Assembly (NCBI GenBank): GCA_003023365.1
Contig: PXTG01000097.1
Span: 1 to 34,591, forward strand
Reading direction: 5' to 3'
Length of the DNA: 34,591 nucleotides
Source of the DNA: Bacteroidetes bacterium QH_7_62_13
GTDB lineage: Bacteria > Bacteroidota > Rhodothermia > Rhodothermales > Salinibacteraceae
The position numbers were made by a program, and so were the translations under genes. Every line of letters starts with the position of its first letter. The stretch's first letter is position 1. This document shows positions 19,061-28,531 of this stretch, one piece after another. Under the pieces are notes generated by a model that was not told the origin of the DNA, made no database searches, and worked only from the letters and a program-made list of their open reading frames with translations.

Positions 19061-19492
19061 ATGCTGCCTGTACCGTCTCGCCTTCCGTCCGCGAGCGTAC
19101 CGCTGGCGGTCCTCGTCCTTCCCCTCCCAAACGCGGCGGCTCAGGATACAACTACCGGCCGTCCGCAGCAGCGTGGTATGTGTTTTCAGTTGCGTGGGAT
19201 AATGGCCTGTCGGGGTTTCTCGATCCAAAGCTTGACCTCCCTCGACGGAGAAAGCCGAATCCTTTCCGGGACGCGACGACGATTGTGTTTGATACAGCCG
19301 GAAACAGCAAAGGTCACGCTTACCGTACACAACATAATCGGGCAAGAAATAGCCCGCTTATTGGACGGCAGGGTGTCGGCTGGACGTCACCGGGTTACGT
19401 GGAGTCCCGACGATCTATCCAGCGGGGTGTACGTCTATCGAATCCAGTCCGATCGACATACTGAATCCCGGCGAGCCGTCTTGGTCAAATAG
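19061..19492 (+). pseudogene. Frameshifted remnant of a secreted protein with a Por/T9SS-type C-terminal sorting domain
   Basis: 'KPNPFRDATTIVFD' in one frame (about 19255-19293), continued after a +1 shift by 'QPETAKVTLTVHNIIGQEIARLLDGRVSAGRHRVTWSPDDLSSGVYVYRIQSDRHTESRRAVLVK*' in the next frame. Confidence 0.7.
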
Positions 19493-19566
19493 GGCGTGTC
19501 CTGATCGCGGCTTTCGGGCCGCGCAATGAATCGAGAGTCCTCGCTCCGTACCAACACCAAGTTGCC

Positions 19567-20808
19567 ATGATGTCTCTCGTCGTCCGCGTCCTCTCCGTCC
19601 TGCTCGTCGCCCTCCTTCTCTCGGGGTGTGACGCGACGGGCCCACAACCAAACACCGCGGCGGCCCCGCCCACGGTTGAGCTGACCGCGGCGCAGCAGGA
19701 CGTGCTCGACGGGACGGGCACGACGTTTGGGCTCGACCTCTTCGGCACGCTCAACGAGGAAAAAGGGGCTGACCAGAACGTCGTCGTCTCCCCCTTCAGC
19801 GTCTCGACGGCCCTGACGATGGCTCTGAACGGGGCACGAGACTCGACGCGCCGGGCCCTGAAGCAGGCGCTGGGCGTTTCCGATCACTCCATGCGCGAGA
19901 TCAACGAGGCGCACCGCCGGCTCGTCGGGGCGCTTCCGGAGCTCGACACGACCGCTACCCTCCGGTCGGCCAACTCGCTTTGGGCCCAGAACGGCTATCC
20001 CGTGAAGGCGGCGTTCACGGACACGCTTCGCTCGGTGTTCGGGGCGGAGGCGCGCAGGATCGACTTTGCGTCCCCGGAGGCGCCCGACCGCATCAACGGC
20101 TGGGTGGCCGACCAGACGGAGGGCATGATTCAAACGCTCGTCAAGGACAAAGACCTGGACGGGAACACCGTCCTCGCGCTGCTGAATGCCCTCTACTTCG
20201 AGGCCCCGTGGCAGACGGCGTTCGACGAGGAACAGACCGAAGACGCGTCCTTCGCCCGTCCGGGCCGCCCGGCGGCACGGGTGCCGATGATGCACCGGAC
20301 GGACAGTCTCCGCTACGGGTCCACCGATCGGGCGAAGATGGTCGATCTGCCGTACGGAAACGGGGCCTTCCGGATGACGGTGGTCGTCCCCGAGGAGGAA
20401 ACGAATGCCCACGCGCTGGCCACCGACCTGGACGCGGCCACCTGGGCCCGGTGGCTCGACGGGCTCGAGACCCGGAGGGTGCAGGTGCGGCTCCCTCGCT
20501 TCGACGTGACGGTGCCGCGCGCCAATTTGAACGAAGTACTCCGGACGATGGGACTGGGCATCATCTTCTTACCGTGGGCGAACTTCTCGGGCCTTTCTCC
20601 CAGGAACCCCTCCGTCAAGAAGGCGCTCCACAAGGCGGCGATCGTCGTCGACGAGGACGGCACCGAGGCCAGCGCGGCGACGGCGGTCATTTTTGAGGAG
20701 AGCACGCCGCCCACCGTGCGGGCCGACCGGCCGTTCCTGTTCGCGATCCGGGAGGCGCAGACGGGGACGCTGCTGTTTCTGGGCCGGATTGCCGACCCGA
20801 CCGCCTGA
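19567..20808 (+). CDS. Serpin-family protease inhibitor, lipoprotein
   Basis: Lipobox 'LLLSGCDATGPQ'; serpin motifs 'NVVVSPFSVSTALTMALNGARDSTRRALKQAL', 'INGWVADQTEGMI', 'VLALLNALYFEAPWQTAF', hinge 'VDEDGTEASAATAV', 'RADRPFLFAIREAQTGTLLFLGRIADP'. Confidence 0.95.
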   Translation: MMSLVVRVLSVLLVALLLSGCDATGPQPNTAAAPPTVELTAAQQDVLDGTGTTFGLDLFGTLNEEKGADQNVVVSPFSVSTALTMALNGARDSTRRALKQALGVSDHSMREINEAHRRLVGALPELDTTATLRSANSLWAQNGYPVKAAFTDTLRSVFGAEARRIDFASPEAPDRINGWVADQTEGMIQTLVKDKDLDGNTVLALLNALYFEAPWQTAFDEEQTEDASFARPGRPAARVPMMHRTDSLRYGSTDRAKMVDLPYGNGAFRMTVVVPEEETNAHALATDLDAATWARWLDGLETRRVQVRLPRFDVTVPRANLNEVLRTMGLGIIFLPWANFSGLSPRNPSVKKALHKAAIVVDEDGTEASAATAVIFEESTPPTVRADRPFLFAIREAQTGTLLFLGRIADPTA

Positions 20809-21148
20809 TCCCAACGACCGGAAATCACGATCCACGGTACCGGGTGCTCCGAAGTTCAGTTTTGAATGCCTCTTTCGAACGGCGAAGAGTCCGGCTCGGG
20901 GCCGGAATGAACCAGTCCTTCTGGCACTCAAGACGCGAGACTCCCGATCGTGCTCATCATCGATCGTTACCACCGGGCCCGAAAGATCGTATCCGACGAG
21001 ACAAAAACTCGCGGCAGGTAATAATTTTTACCCCGTCTACGTTCACCCAGAGGGTCTCCTCCCCTCTCACCAGGGGGACCCTTTGAGAACGGTCCATCGC
21101 GCAGGGGCCTCTCTTCCTTTTTCCCTCTGCTTGCCGACGTTTGGATTT

Positions 21149-22240
21149 ATGACGACCACGGCCTCCCACCCCGATGATGACGCAGGGTTTCTGCCCGTTT
21201 CGCTGAGTTCCGGCATGTCAATCCAGAAACTCCACCTTATTCTGGGGCACCTATACCTCCTCCCGTGGTTCGCCCGGCGTTGTTTCGACTGCGAGCTACC
21301 GCTCAAACCGTTCCTGGACGCCAACCCAGCACTCAAGCTCGGCGGACTTCCAATTGCGTCGAAGCTCTCCCGCTACGGAGCGGAGCCTCCCTACCTTCCC
21401 ACCCTCACGATAGACCGCGAAACGGAGCAGTCGACGATCGAGGAATTTGTAGCCGAACACCCGTTTCCGCTCGTTACGAAGCCCCTGTTCGGGGCCCGCA
21501 GCCGAAACGTGCAACGGGTGTCCACCTTCGACGAAATCAGTGCGGCGGTGAGAGACGAACCGATGGTCCTGCAACCCTACGTCGACGCTCCGAAAGAGTA
21601 CGGGATCAACGTCATGCGGGTCGGGCCCCGCCTCAAGATCTACGGCCTCACGGAAGTCCCCGTTCGGACGGTATGGGGAGATGGCGAACGGTCCCTCCGT
21701 GAGCTTACCGAAGACGCCTACGGAGCTGAGATCGCTTCACAGGTCAAGAGGGGATCCTGGCTCCCCCCGGACGGGCAGCGTGTATCGATCCAGGTTGCTG
21801 CCTGCCCGGGTGAGGGCGGTTCCTGCCTGGACGTAACCGACAAGGTCACTCCTGAGCTCCGAGCGACGTGCGAGGACGCGGCCGATCAGATCGGGCTTCG
21901 CTTCGGACGATTTGACGTGAAAGCTCACTCCCTGGAGGCCCTGCAAGAAGGAGATTTCCACGTCTTGGAGGTGAACGGGTCCCCCTCTTTAGATCTTACA
22001 CTCTACGACAACCGGTACCCCCTTTCGGTCAAGATCGAGCGATTGCGTGCCCACTGGGACGAATTTTTCCACCAGGCCCGCTCCAGCCGGTCGAGGGAGG
22101 AAAACAGTTGGGCGCTCTTAGCGACGCTTCTCTGGTTCTCGGTCTCGCCAAAGCGGTGCGTCGCTTCCTTCCGGCACGAAGTCCACGATGGTGAACTCAC
22201 TCCTCGTTCCCAATCGGAAGGGGGGGCCCCAGGTAGCTGA
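21149..22240 (+). CDS. ATP-grasp domain protein
   Basis: ATG 21149 within ORF 20693-22240; 'FPLVTKPLFGARSRNVQRVSTFDEI', 'MVLQPYVDAPKEYGINVMRVG', 'GLRFGRFDVKAHS', 'FHVLEVNGSPSLDLTLY' fit an ATP-grasp (Ddl/cyanophycin synthetase-like) fold. Confidence 0.85.
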   Translation: MTTTASHPDDDAGFLPVSLSSGMSIQKLHLILGHLYLLPWFARRCFDCELPLKPFLDANPALKLGGLPIASKLSRYGAEPPYLPTLTIDRETEQSTIEEFVAEHPFPLVTKPLFGARSRNVQRVSTFDEISAAVRDEPMVLQPYVDAPKEYGINVMRVGPRLKIYGLTEVPVRTVWGDGERSLRELTEDAYGAEIASQVKRGSWLPPDGQRVSIQVAACPGEGGSCLDVTDKVTPELRATCEDAADQIGLRFGRFDVKAHSLEALQEGDFHVLEVNGSPSLDLTLYDNRYPLSVKIERLRAHWDEFFHQARSSRSREENSWALLATLLWFSVSPKRCVASFRHEVHDGELTPRSQSEGGAPGS

Positions 22241-23203
22241 TCCCTGACTGACGTGTACCATCGTGTCCCCGTACCAGCACGTTCCATCGATTTGCGGGAA
22301 CTCGATAGAAGCGAGGTAGCCGAGCGGCCAGACCTGCCCGCCGTGGACGTGCCCACAAAAAACAGCGTCCGGGTCAGCTTCGAGCAGGGTGTCAAGTCGT
22401 TCCGGTTTGTGCTTGAGCACGATCCGAGGGCGCTGCCGGCCCCGCAATGACTGAACGAGTGCCTCGCTCTCCTCGTTGCTCGTCTGGTACCCGATACCCA
22501 GGACGCTCATCCACTCTTTTTCCTCGAGCGCCCCCTCCAGCGGCGTGACGCCCACGTCCCGAAGCGCCTCAAGCAGCGCTTCGCGTTCGGTGTAGCTGTC
22601 ATGATTCCCCGACACGAAGTACACCGGTACGTCGTATTCCTCCAACGGGGCGACGAGCTCCGGATCGACCGGTTCCATGCCGTCGAGCAGATCGCCGGTA
22701 ATGACGACACAGTCCGGCCGGTAGTGGCTCGTCGTCCGCACGATGCGGGCGAGGTCGCGCTTCGACCAGATGTCTCCGATGTGGAGATCGGTCAACTGCA
22801 GAAAGCGAAGGGAGGTGTTGTAGGCTCCCTCGACACGGCGGTAGCGGGCTCGGGGATGCTTGGCCCGGAGGAATCCTACGACGCCAAGCAGGCCAGCCGA
22901 CAGCCAGATCGCCCCGTCCCCGATCAGGAAGCCGGCCTGGCTAAGTAGAAATTGGCCGACGAACGCAAACCCGGCGAGAAAGGCGAGCCCCGACCACACG
23001 AAGGCCGTACGAACTAGGAACCGGGTGAGGAAGTTACGGGGGGCCTTGATGAGGGCGTACCCGACGACCGTCATGCTTCCCAGCGTACCGATGAGCACGT
23101 CCCCCGAAAACGGATCCGTACACTCGATGAGGACATAGTGCAGTCCGAGGAAGAGACTGCCGACGACAATCGCAATCTGGCCGAAGACGGTGATGCCGAA
23201 CAT
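22118..23203 (-). CDS. Membrane-anchored calcineurin-like metallophosphoesterase
   Basis: 'LQLTDLHIGDIW', 'VVITGDLLDGMEP', 'YFVSGNHDSYTE', 'VFCGHVHGGQVWPLG'; N-terminal TM segments. Confidence 0.93.
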   Translation of the reverse strand: MFGITVFGQIAIVVGSLFLGLHYVLIECTDPFSGDVLIGTLGSMTVVGYALIKAPRNFLTRFLVRTAFVWSGLAFLAGFAFVGQFLLSQAGFLIGDGAIWLSAGLLGVVGFLRAKHPRARYRRVEGAYNTSLRFLQLTDLHIGDIWSKRDLARIVRTTSHYRPDCVVITGDLLDGMEPVDPELVAPLEEYDVPVYFVSGNHDSYTEREALLEALRDVGVTPLEGALEEKEWMSVLGIGYQTSNEESEALVQSLRGRQRPRIVLKHKPERLDTLLEADPDAVFCGHVHGGQVWPLGYLASIEFPQIDGTCWYGDTMVHVSQGSATWGPPFRLGTRSEFTIVDFVPEGSDAPLWRDREPEKRR

Positions 23204-23281
23204 GACGTACTGGGAGAATACTCGACGGAGCGAAACAGAGAATACGTGTTTCGGAACGGAAATCAGTACATGCAGGCCTCT

Positions 23282-24220
23282 TCAGTCTGTCTCTTCGGGC
23301 AACCAGGCAGAAAGATCTCGGTCAATCAGTTCCTCAAGATGCCGGACGTGGGGCGCGTAGCGACGCCGGAGCTGTCGTTCGAGTTTCGGATTGAGTGAAG
23401 AACGACTCCCATCACCTCCCCGGGCCGACCGCCGCACGATCTGCTCAATCCACAGCCGGAGCGCCTCCGGGGTCCACCGCCGGGCAAGAGGAGGCAACCA
23501 GGACGGAAGAACAGAAAGGACTATGCCCAAGATCCGGCTCGCTTGCTCGTCGGTGCGGTTGAGCCGGGCGGAAGTGTCGATGGGTTCTTTCGGATCCACC
23601 CCCAAGAACTGGAAAACGGAGTAGAGAACATGGTGCGGGTGTTCCCGCAAGTTCTCGGAGAGCATAATGAAGAACCGTTCCCGGGGAAAGAACTCAAGCC
23701 ACCTCGACAGCGTCTGTGCGTAGAGCCCGTCCTGAAAGTACGACTTCCATTCGTGCCGCTTCCGCTCCGGGCGAGCGTCCTCCGCCTCCAGGGCCTCCTC
23801 GAATGAGAGCGGTTCGGTACCCTGCGAGACCTTATGCAGGTAGTGCGAGTAGGCGCGCCGAACCGGATCCCGAAGTATGAGGAGGAACTGGGGAGAGGAG
23901 GTCCCGTACACCCGGCGCATCCGACTCGGGACGAGATCGGGGGCTCGGAAGTACAGGGGCGTGGCTTCCCCGCTTACCCGACCGTCCGCACCGCGAAAGT
24001 ATTCAAGATACCACTCCAATCCGGATTCAAAATTCTCTTTGGGCGCGTTGAAGAAATCCAACTCCTTCACCTCCGGGAGGTGGAGCGCGGAATGCTGGCG
24101 GAGATAGTGATGGAGCGAGGTGGTTCCACTTTTCGCGGCCCCGAGTACAAAAAAATCGGGGAGATCCGTCGACGTGAGTGCTTGACCAGAGTGCGCCGAC
24201 CGCCGGGAAACTGAAAGCAT
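23282..24220 (-). CDS. Sulfotransferase domain protein
   Basis: 'PDFFVLGAAKSGTTSLHHYLRQHSALHLPEVKELDFF' (5'-PSB PAPS-binding loop) and 'FLLILRDPVRRAYSHYLHK' (3'-PB motif). Confidence 0.93.
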   Translation of the reverse strand: MLSVSRRSAHSGQALTSTDLPDFFVLGAAKSGTTSLHHYLRQHSALHLPEVKELDFFNAPKENFESGLEWYLEYFRGADGRVSGEATPLYFRAPDLVPSRMRRVYGTSSPQFLLILRDPVRRAYSHYLHKVSQGTEPLSFEEALEAEDARPERKRHEWKSYFQDGLYAQTLSRWLEFFPRERFFIMLSENLREHPHHVLYSVFQFLGVDPKEPIDTSARLNRTDEQASRILGIVLSVLPSWLPPLARRWTPEALRLWIEQIVRRSARGGDGSRSSLNPKLERQLRRRYAPHVRHLEELIDRDLSAWLPEETD

Positions 24221-24451
24221 CGATTTTGAATGGTCAGTTCTCTGTTCCTAGGCGTATCCCCGAGTCGATGAGATGGGCGACGGTCTTGGAGACGACAACC
24301 CTTGCCTCCGCCGTGAACATCGTTCCGGGAGGGGACGGGCGAAGACGCGGACCGTCTCCAACCATGACCTGAACCAACGTTCGTCACTCCCCCTCGAACG
24401 GGCGGCTAAGAACATCTTCGGTACCGGAGGCCTGCGCCCCAGCTCGTCGGG

Positions 24452-25810
24452 CTACCCGGCGAGTTGGCGGTACTTGCGCACGATACTAAACGCCATCTCT
24501 AGGGACTGCTCGTAGTTGAGGCGCGGGTCGACGTGCGACTCGTAGGCCTTGCCGAGGTCCGCCTCGCTGAGGCCGCGCGCCCCGCCAATGCATTCCGTGA
24601 CGTTCTCGCCGGTGAGCTCGAAGTGCACACCGCCGAGGTGGGAATTCTCCGCCGCGTGTACGTCGAAGGCCTGCTCGAGCTCCCCAAGGATGTCGTCGAA
24701 GTGACGCGTCTTCGTGCCATCCTCCGTTTTCTTGGTGTTGCCGTGCATCGGATCGCTGATCCAGAGGACCGTGTGGCCGATGTCCTGTACGGCTCGGACG
24801 AGCTGAGGCAACTGATCCCCAACTTTGTCGACCCCAAGGCGGGAGATGAGGGTGAGTTTGCCCGGCTCGTCGTCGGGATCGAGGGTGCGCACCAGTGTTT
24901 TGAGCCGGGACGGCGTCATGTCGGGCCCCACCTTGAGGCCCACAGGATTCTGGAGGCCGCGCGCGTACTCGACGTGGGCCTTGTCCGGCTGATTGGTGCG
25001 CTTGCCCACCCAGGGCAGGTGCGTACCCAGGTTGTAGATGCCCTCTTTGTGGGGGACGGACCGTGAGAGCGCCTCCTCGTAGGGCAGCAGTAGGGCTTCG
25101 TGGCTGGTGTAGAACGACACCCCTTCAAGGGAGTCGAGCTTCTTGTTCGTCACCGTCTCCAAAAAACCGAGGGTGTCCTCGATGGCGTCGACGATGGCGT
25201 GGTACTCCTCGGCCAGCGGCGAGTGCTGCATGAAGTCGAGGTCCCAGTACTCTGGGTGCCGGAGGTCGGCGAAGCCCCCCTCGGCCAGGGCACGCACCAG
25301 GTTCAGGGTCAGCGACGAGCTCGCGTACGCTTCCCCGAGCCGGTTGGGGTCCGGACGACGGGTCTCGGCGGAGAATTCGGCGCCGTTGATGATATCGCCC
25401 CGGTAACTGGGCAGAGTCGTGCCGTCCCGCGTCTCGGTGTCCGACGAGCGCGGTTTGGCGTACTGCCCGGCGAAGCGCCCGACCCGTACAATTCGCGTGT
25501 TGAGGCCATACGTGAGCACGAGGCTCATCTGCATCAGAATCTTGAGCCGGCTCGTGATGACCTCCGCCCGGCAGTCGGCGAACGACTCGGCACACTCTCC
25601 GCCCTGCAACAGGAAGCGCTCGCCGCGAGCGGCACGGCCAAGCTCCTCCTTGAGGTTTTCCACCTCCCAGGAGGTCACGAGGGGCGGCAACCCGGACACA
25701 TAGTCGAGGGCCTCCTCCAACTCCTCTTCGTCGGGGTACGTGGGCTGCTGGAGGGCCTCCGTGGCCCGCCACGAGTGCGGGGACCAGTCCGTCGTCGTTG
25801 CCTGCGCCAT
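24452..25810 (-). CDS. Class II 3-deoxy-7-phosphoheptulonate (DAHP) synthase
   Basis: 'DWSPHSWRATEALQQPTYPDEEELEEAL', 'RFLLQGGECAESFADC', 'VLWISDPMHGNT', 'GGVHFELTGENVTECIGG'. Confidence 0.96.
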   Translation of the reverse strand: MAQATTTDWSPHSWRATEALQQPTYPDEEELEEALDYVSGLPPLVTSWEVENLKEELGRAARGERFLLQGGECAESFADCRAEVITSRLKILMQMSLVLTYGLNTRIVRVGRFAGQYAKPRSSDTETRDGTTLPSYRGDIINGAEFSAETRRPDPNRLGEAYASSSLTLNLVRALAEGGFADLRHPEYWDLDFMQHSPLAEEYHAIVDAIEDTLGFLETVTNKKLDSLEGVSFYTSHEALLLPYEEALSRSVPHKEGIYNLGTHLPWVGKRTNQPDKAHVEYARGLQNPVGLKVGPDMTPSRLKTLVRTLDPDDEPGKLTLISRLGVDKVGDQLPQLVRAVQDIGHTVLWISDPMHGNTKKTEDGTKTRHFDDILGELEQAFDVHAAENSHLGGVHFELTGENVTECIGGARGLSEADLGKAYESHVDPRLNYEQSLEMAFSIVRKYRQLAG

Positions 25811-26021
25811 GGCGCGTCATCGATACTAGTCGGGATGAGGTAGAACTATGCGGTCTACGAGCGGGCCTCCCACACGTTTCGGGGGCGAACTCCCCGTGAC
25901 CGGCCTCGGTACAGGGACCGTTCTCCCTCACGGAAAATACAACCGGTCTTGGTCCCGTAACGTCTCCCCTTCAAGACCAACACTAAAGAGCCTCTTCTCC
26001 TCCAACGGATCTTCCTCCCTC

Positions 26022-26762
26022 GTGACGACGACTTCCGAGAAGCACATTCTCCTGGTCGAGGACGACGACGATATCGCCGATCTGCTGGAGCTTCACCTCA
26101 CCGACGATGGATACAGTGTCGACGTGGTCGACGATGGCGATGAGGGTCTGGAGAAGGCCCTGGGATGCAGTTACGACCTCATCATCCTCGATATCATGCT
26201 TCCGGGCACCGACGGGTTCGACATCTGCCGGCGCCTGCGACAGGAGCAGTGTCACGCTCCCATCCTCATGGTAACTGCGAAGACCGAAGAAGTGGACAAG
26301 GTTTTGGGACTGGAGCTGGGGGCCGACGACTACATTACGAAGCCGTTTAGCATTCGCGAGGTGATGGCCCGCGTGAAGGCGATGTTTCGGCGGGTCGAGG
26401 TGGACCAGGAGGCTCAGTCTCCATCCGAGGACGACGCTCCCATTCAGCACGACGGCCTCCGCATCGAACCGGCGAAGCGCAAGGTTCTCGCCGATGGGGA
26501 CACCGTCGACCTGACCAGCAAGGAGTACGACCTGCTTCTCCTATTTGCCCGGAATCCCGGTCGGGCCTATAGCCGCCAGGAGCTGCTCGACGAGGTGTGG
26601 GGCTACCAGTACGAAGGCTACAGTCATACGGTCAACACCCACATCAATCGGCTGCGCAATAAAATCGAACCGGATCCGTCCTCCCCCCGCTACGTGAAGA
26701 CGGTCTGGGGCGTCGGCTACCGGTTCGCCGAACGGGAGGAATTGGAGGCAAGTGATGCGTGA
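26022..26762 (+). CDS. OmpR/PhoB-family response regulator (paired with downstream kinase)
   Basis: GTG start: (M)TTTSEKHILLVEDDDDIADLLELHLTDDGYSV...LIILDIMLPGTDGFDICRRL...GADDYITKPF...HTVNTHINRLRNKIEPDPSSPRYVKTVWGVGYRFAE. Confidence 0.93.
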   Translation: MTTTSEKHILLVEDDDDIADLLELHLTDDGYSVDVVDDGDEGLEKALGCSYDLIILDIMLPGTDGFDICRRLRQEQCHAPILMVTAKTEEVDKVLGLELGADDYITKPFSIREVMARVKAMFRRVEVDQEAQSPSEDDAPIQHDGLRIEPAKRKVLADGDTVDLTSKEYDLLLLFARNPGRAYSRQELLDEVWGYQYEGYSHTVNTHINRLRNKIEPDPSSPRYVKTVWGVGYRFAEREELEASDA

Positions 26763-26821
26763 TGCGTATTTCGTATTGCGTATCTGGTAGGAGAGCAAAT
26801 ACGCACTACGCGATACGAAAT
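26759..26821. repeat. Imperfect inverted repeat between response regulator and kinase genes
   Basis: ATTTCGTATTGCGTA (26768-26782) pairs with TACGCGATACGAAAT (26807-26821), 14/15; GTGATGCGTATTT (26759-26771) pairs with AAATACGCACTAC (26797-26809), 11/13. Confidence 0.75.
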
Positions 26822-26883
26822 ATGAAGCGCGGCATCTGATCGACAAAGACTCCTCCTCCAAAAATTCGCCGACGCGCACCCAC

Positions 26884-28368
26884 ATGCTCAATAGCTTCTA
26901 CGCCAAGCTGTCGGCCCTCTTCCTCGTACTCATTCTGGGGCTGGGGGTCGTACTCATCGTTCTCGGGGGACGGACGGCCCAGCGCTACGCCGATGAGGTG
27001 GAGCAGAAGCTCAACCGCACCCTCGCGCAGGAGATGGTGCCTCGATTCGAGCCGCTGCTGGAGGACCGCATCGATAAGGCCGCCATTCGGTCAAAAATCG
27101 AGGACATGACCGGCATCAACCGGCGGATCGAGATCTACCTGCTCGACCGGGAGGGTCGGCTCAAGGCGTCCTTTGCTCCGGACTCGGCGGTGATCGAGCA
27201 GAAGCGGGTGGACATGGCCCCAATTCGGCAGTTCATGGCAGGGGCTACGCTTCCCATTCTCGGGGACGACCCTCGCCGCGACGGCGCCCAGAAGCCCTTT
27301 TCGGTCGCCCATATCGAAATTATGGGCCAGGAGGGATGCTACCTCTACGTCATCCTCCGCAGCGAACAGTACGCCTCCGCGGCGGGGATGATCGGGGATA
27401 GCTACATTATTCGGGGCGCCCTCACGGGACTGGGCCTCATCCTGCTCGTGGTGACCGGGGTGGGGCTCCTGCTCTTCCGACGCCTGACCCAGCGCCTCCG
27501 ACACATGCAGGACGTGGTCGGCACCTTCGAGCAGGGCCACTTCGACGTGCGTGTCGACGAAGGATCCAACGACGAGATCGGCCAGCTTGCCGCCTGCTTC
27601 AACCGGATGGCGGACACGCTCAACGAGACGATGGAGGAGCTTCGCCAGGCCGATCGCATGCGTCGCGAGCTCGTGGCGAACGTCTCGCACGACCTGCGCA
27701 GCCCCCTCGCGTCCATCCAGGGCTACCTTGAAACCGTGCACATGAAGGACGGGGCCCTCGATCCCAGCGACCGCCAGCGCTACGTCAAGACCGCCCTCCG
27801 CAACGCCCAGCGCCTGAGTGACCTCGTCGGGGAGCTCTTCGAATTGTCGAAGCTGGAGACGAAGCAGGTCGAGCCCAACATCGAGCCGTTTTCGATCGCG
27901 GAGCTCGTGCAGGACGTCGTGATGCAGTATCAGCCCCAGGCAGAAGACCAGACGATTGACCTACGGGCCGACCTGCCGGCGGAACCGACCCGTGTCGAAG
28001 CCGACATCGGTCTCGTCGAGCGGGCCCTCTCCAACCTCATCGACAACGCCATCCACTACACGCCGGAGGACGGGCGGGTACAAGTGCGGGTCGACAAGCA
28101 CGACCGTAACGTGAGCGTGTCGGTTTCGGACACCGGTCCCGGCATCCCGGACGACGCCCTTCCCCACATCTTTGAGCGGTCCTACCGCGTCGACAAGAGC
28201 CGGGACCGAGACAAGGGCGGCGCCGGACTGGGGCTCGCCATCGCCAAGACCATCTTGGAGCTTCACGACAGCACCCTGGAGGTTGAGAGTACGGTGGGCG
28301 AAGGAACGATCTTTCGCTTTCGCCTGCCGGTGGAGCTCCCCGGCCCTCAGCCGGCACAGCGTCCCTAA
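26884..28368 (+). CDS. HAMP-domain sensor histidine kinase
   Basis: Two TM segments, HAMP 'RRLTQRLRHMQDVVGTFEQGHFDVRV', H-box 'VANVSHDLRSPLASIQGYLETV', N-box 'NLIDNAIHYTPEDG', G-boxes 'DTGPGIPDDALPHIFERSYR', 'GGAGLGLAIAK'. Confidence 0.96.
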   Translation: MLNSFYAKLSALFLVLILGLGVVLIVLGGRTAQRYADEVEQKLNRTLAQEMVPRFEPLLEDRIDKAAIRSKIEDMTGINRRIEIYLLDREGRLKASFAPDSAVIEQKRVDMAPIRQFMAGATLPILGDDPRRDGAQKPFSVAHIEIMGQEGCYLYVILRSEQYASAAGMIGDSYIIRGALTGLGLILLVVTGVGLLLFRRLTQRLRHMQDVVGTFEQGHFDVRVDEGSNDEIGQLAACFNRMADTLNETMEELRQADRMRRELVANVSHDLRSPLASIQGYLETVHMKDGALDPSDRQRYVKTALRNAQRLSDLVGELFELSKLETKQVEPNIEPFSIAELVQDVVMQYQPQAEDQTIDLRADLPAEPTRVEADIGLVERALSNLIDNAIHYTPEDGRVQVRVDKHDRNVSVSVSDTGPGIPDDALPHIFERSYRVDKSRDRDKGGAGLGLAIAKTILELHDSTLEVESTVGEGTIFRFRLPVELPGPQPAQRP

Positions 28369-28407
28369 TGCGGATGCAAGAAGTCTCCTGTGCGTCGCAA
28401 AGAGCTC

Positions 28408-28531
28408 GTCATTCTGAGAGAGTCCGATAGGCGATCGAAGAATCTCTCCGAATCCGGCGTTTCTGCTTCATTCGGGAGATCGTTCGACGCTGGAAATCTG
28501 GGATTGCCCACGTCGCTCCGCGCAAGATGAC
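28408..28531. repeat. Long imperfect inverted repeat (REP/BIME-like intergenic element)
   Basis: Begins GTCATTCTGAGAGAG...CGATCGAAGAATCTCTCCGAAT and ends CATTCGGGAGATCGTTCGACG...CGTCGCTCCGCGCAAGATGAC; the two halves are imperfect reverse complements. Confidence 0.6.

Noticed and set aside
17906-19345. 479-aa minus-strand ORF
   Set aside because: Antisense to the M42 peptidase; low-complexity composition without recognisable motifs.
19435-20412. 325-aa minus-strand ORF
   Set aside because: Antisense to the serpin gene; shadow ORF.
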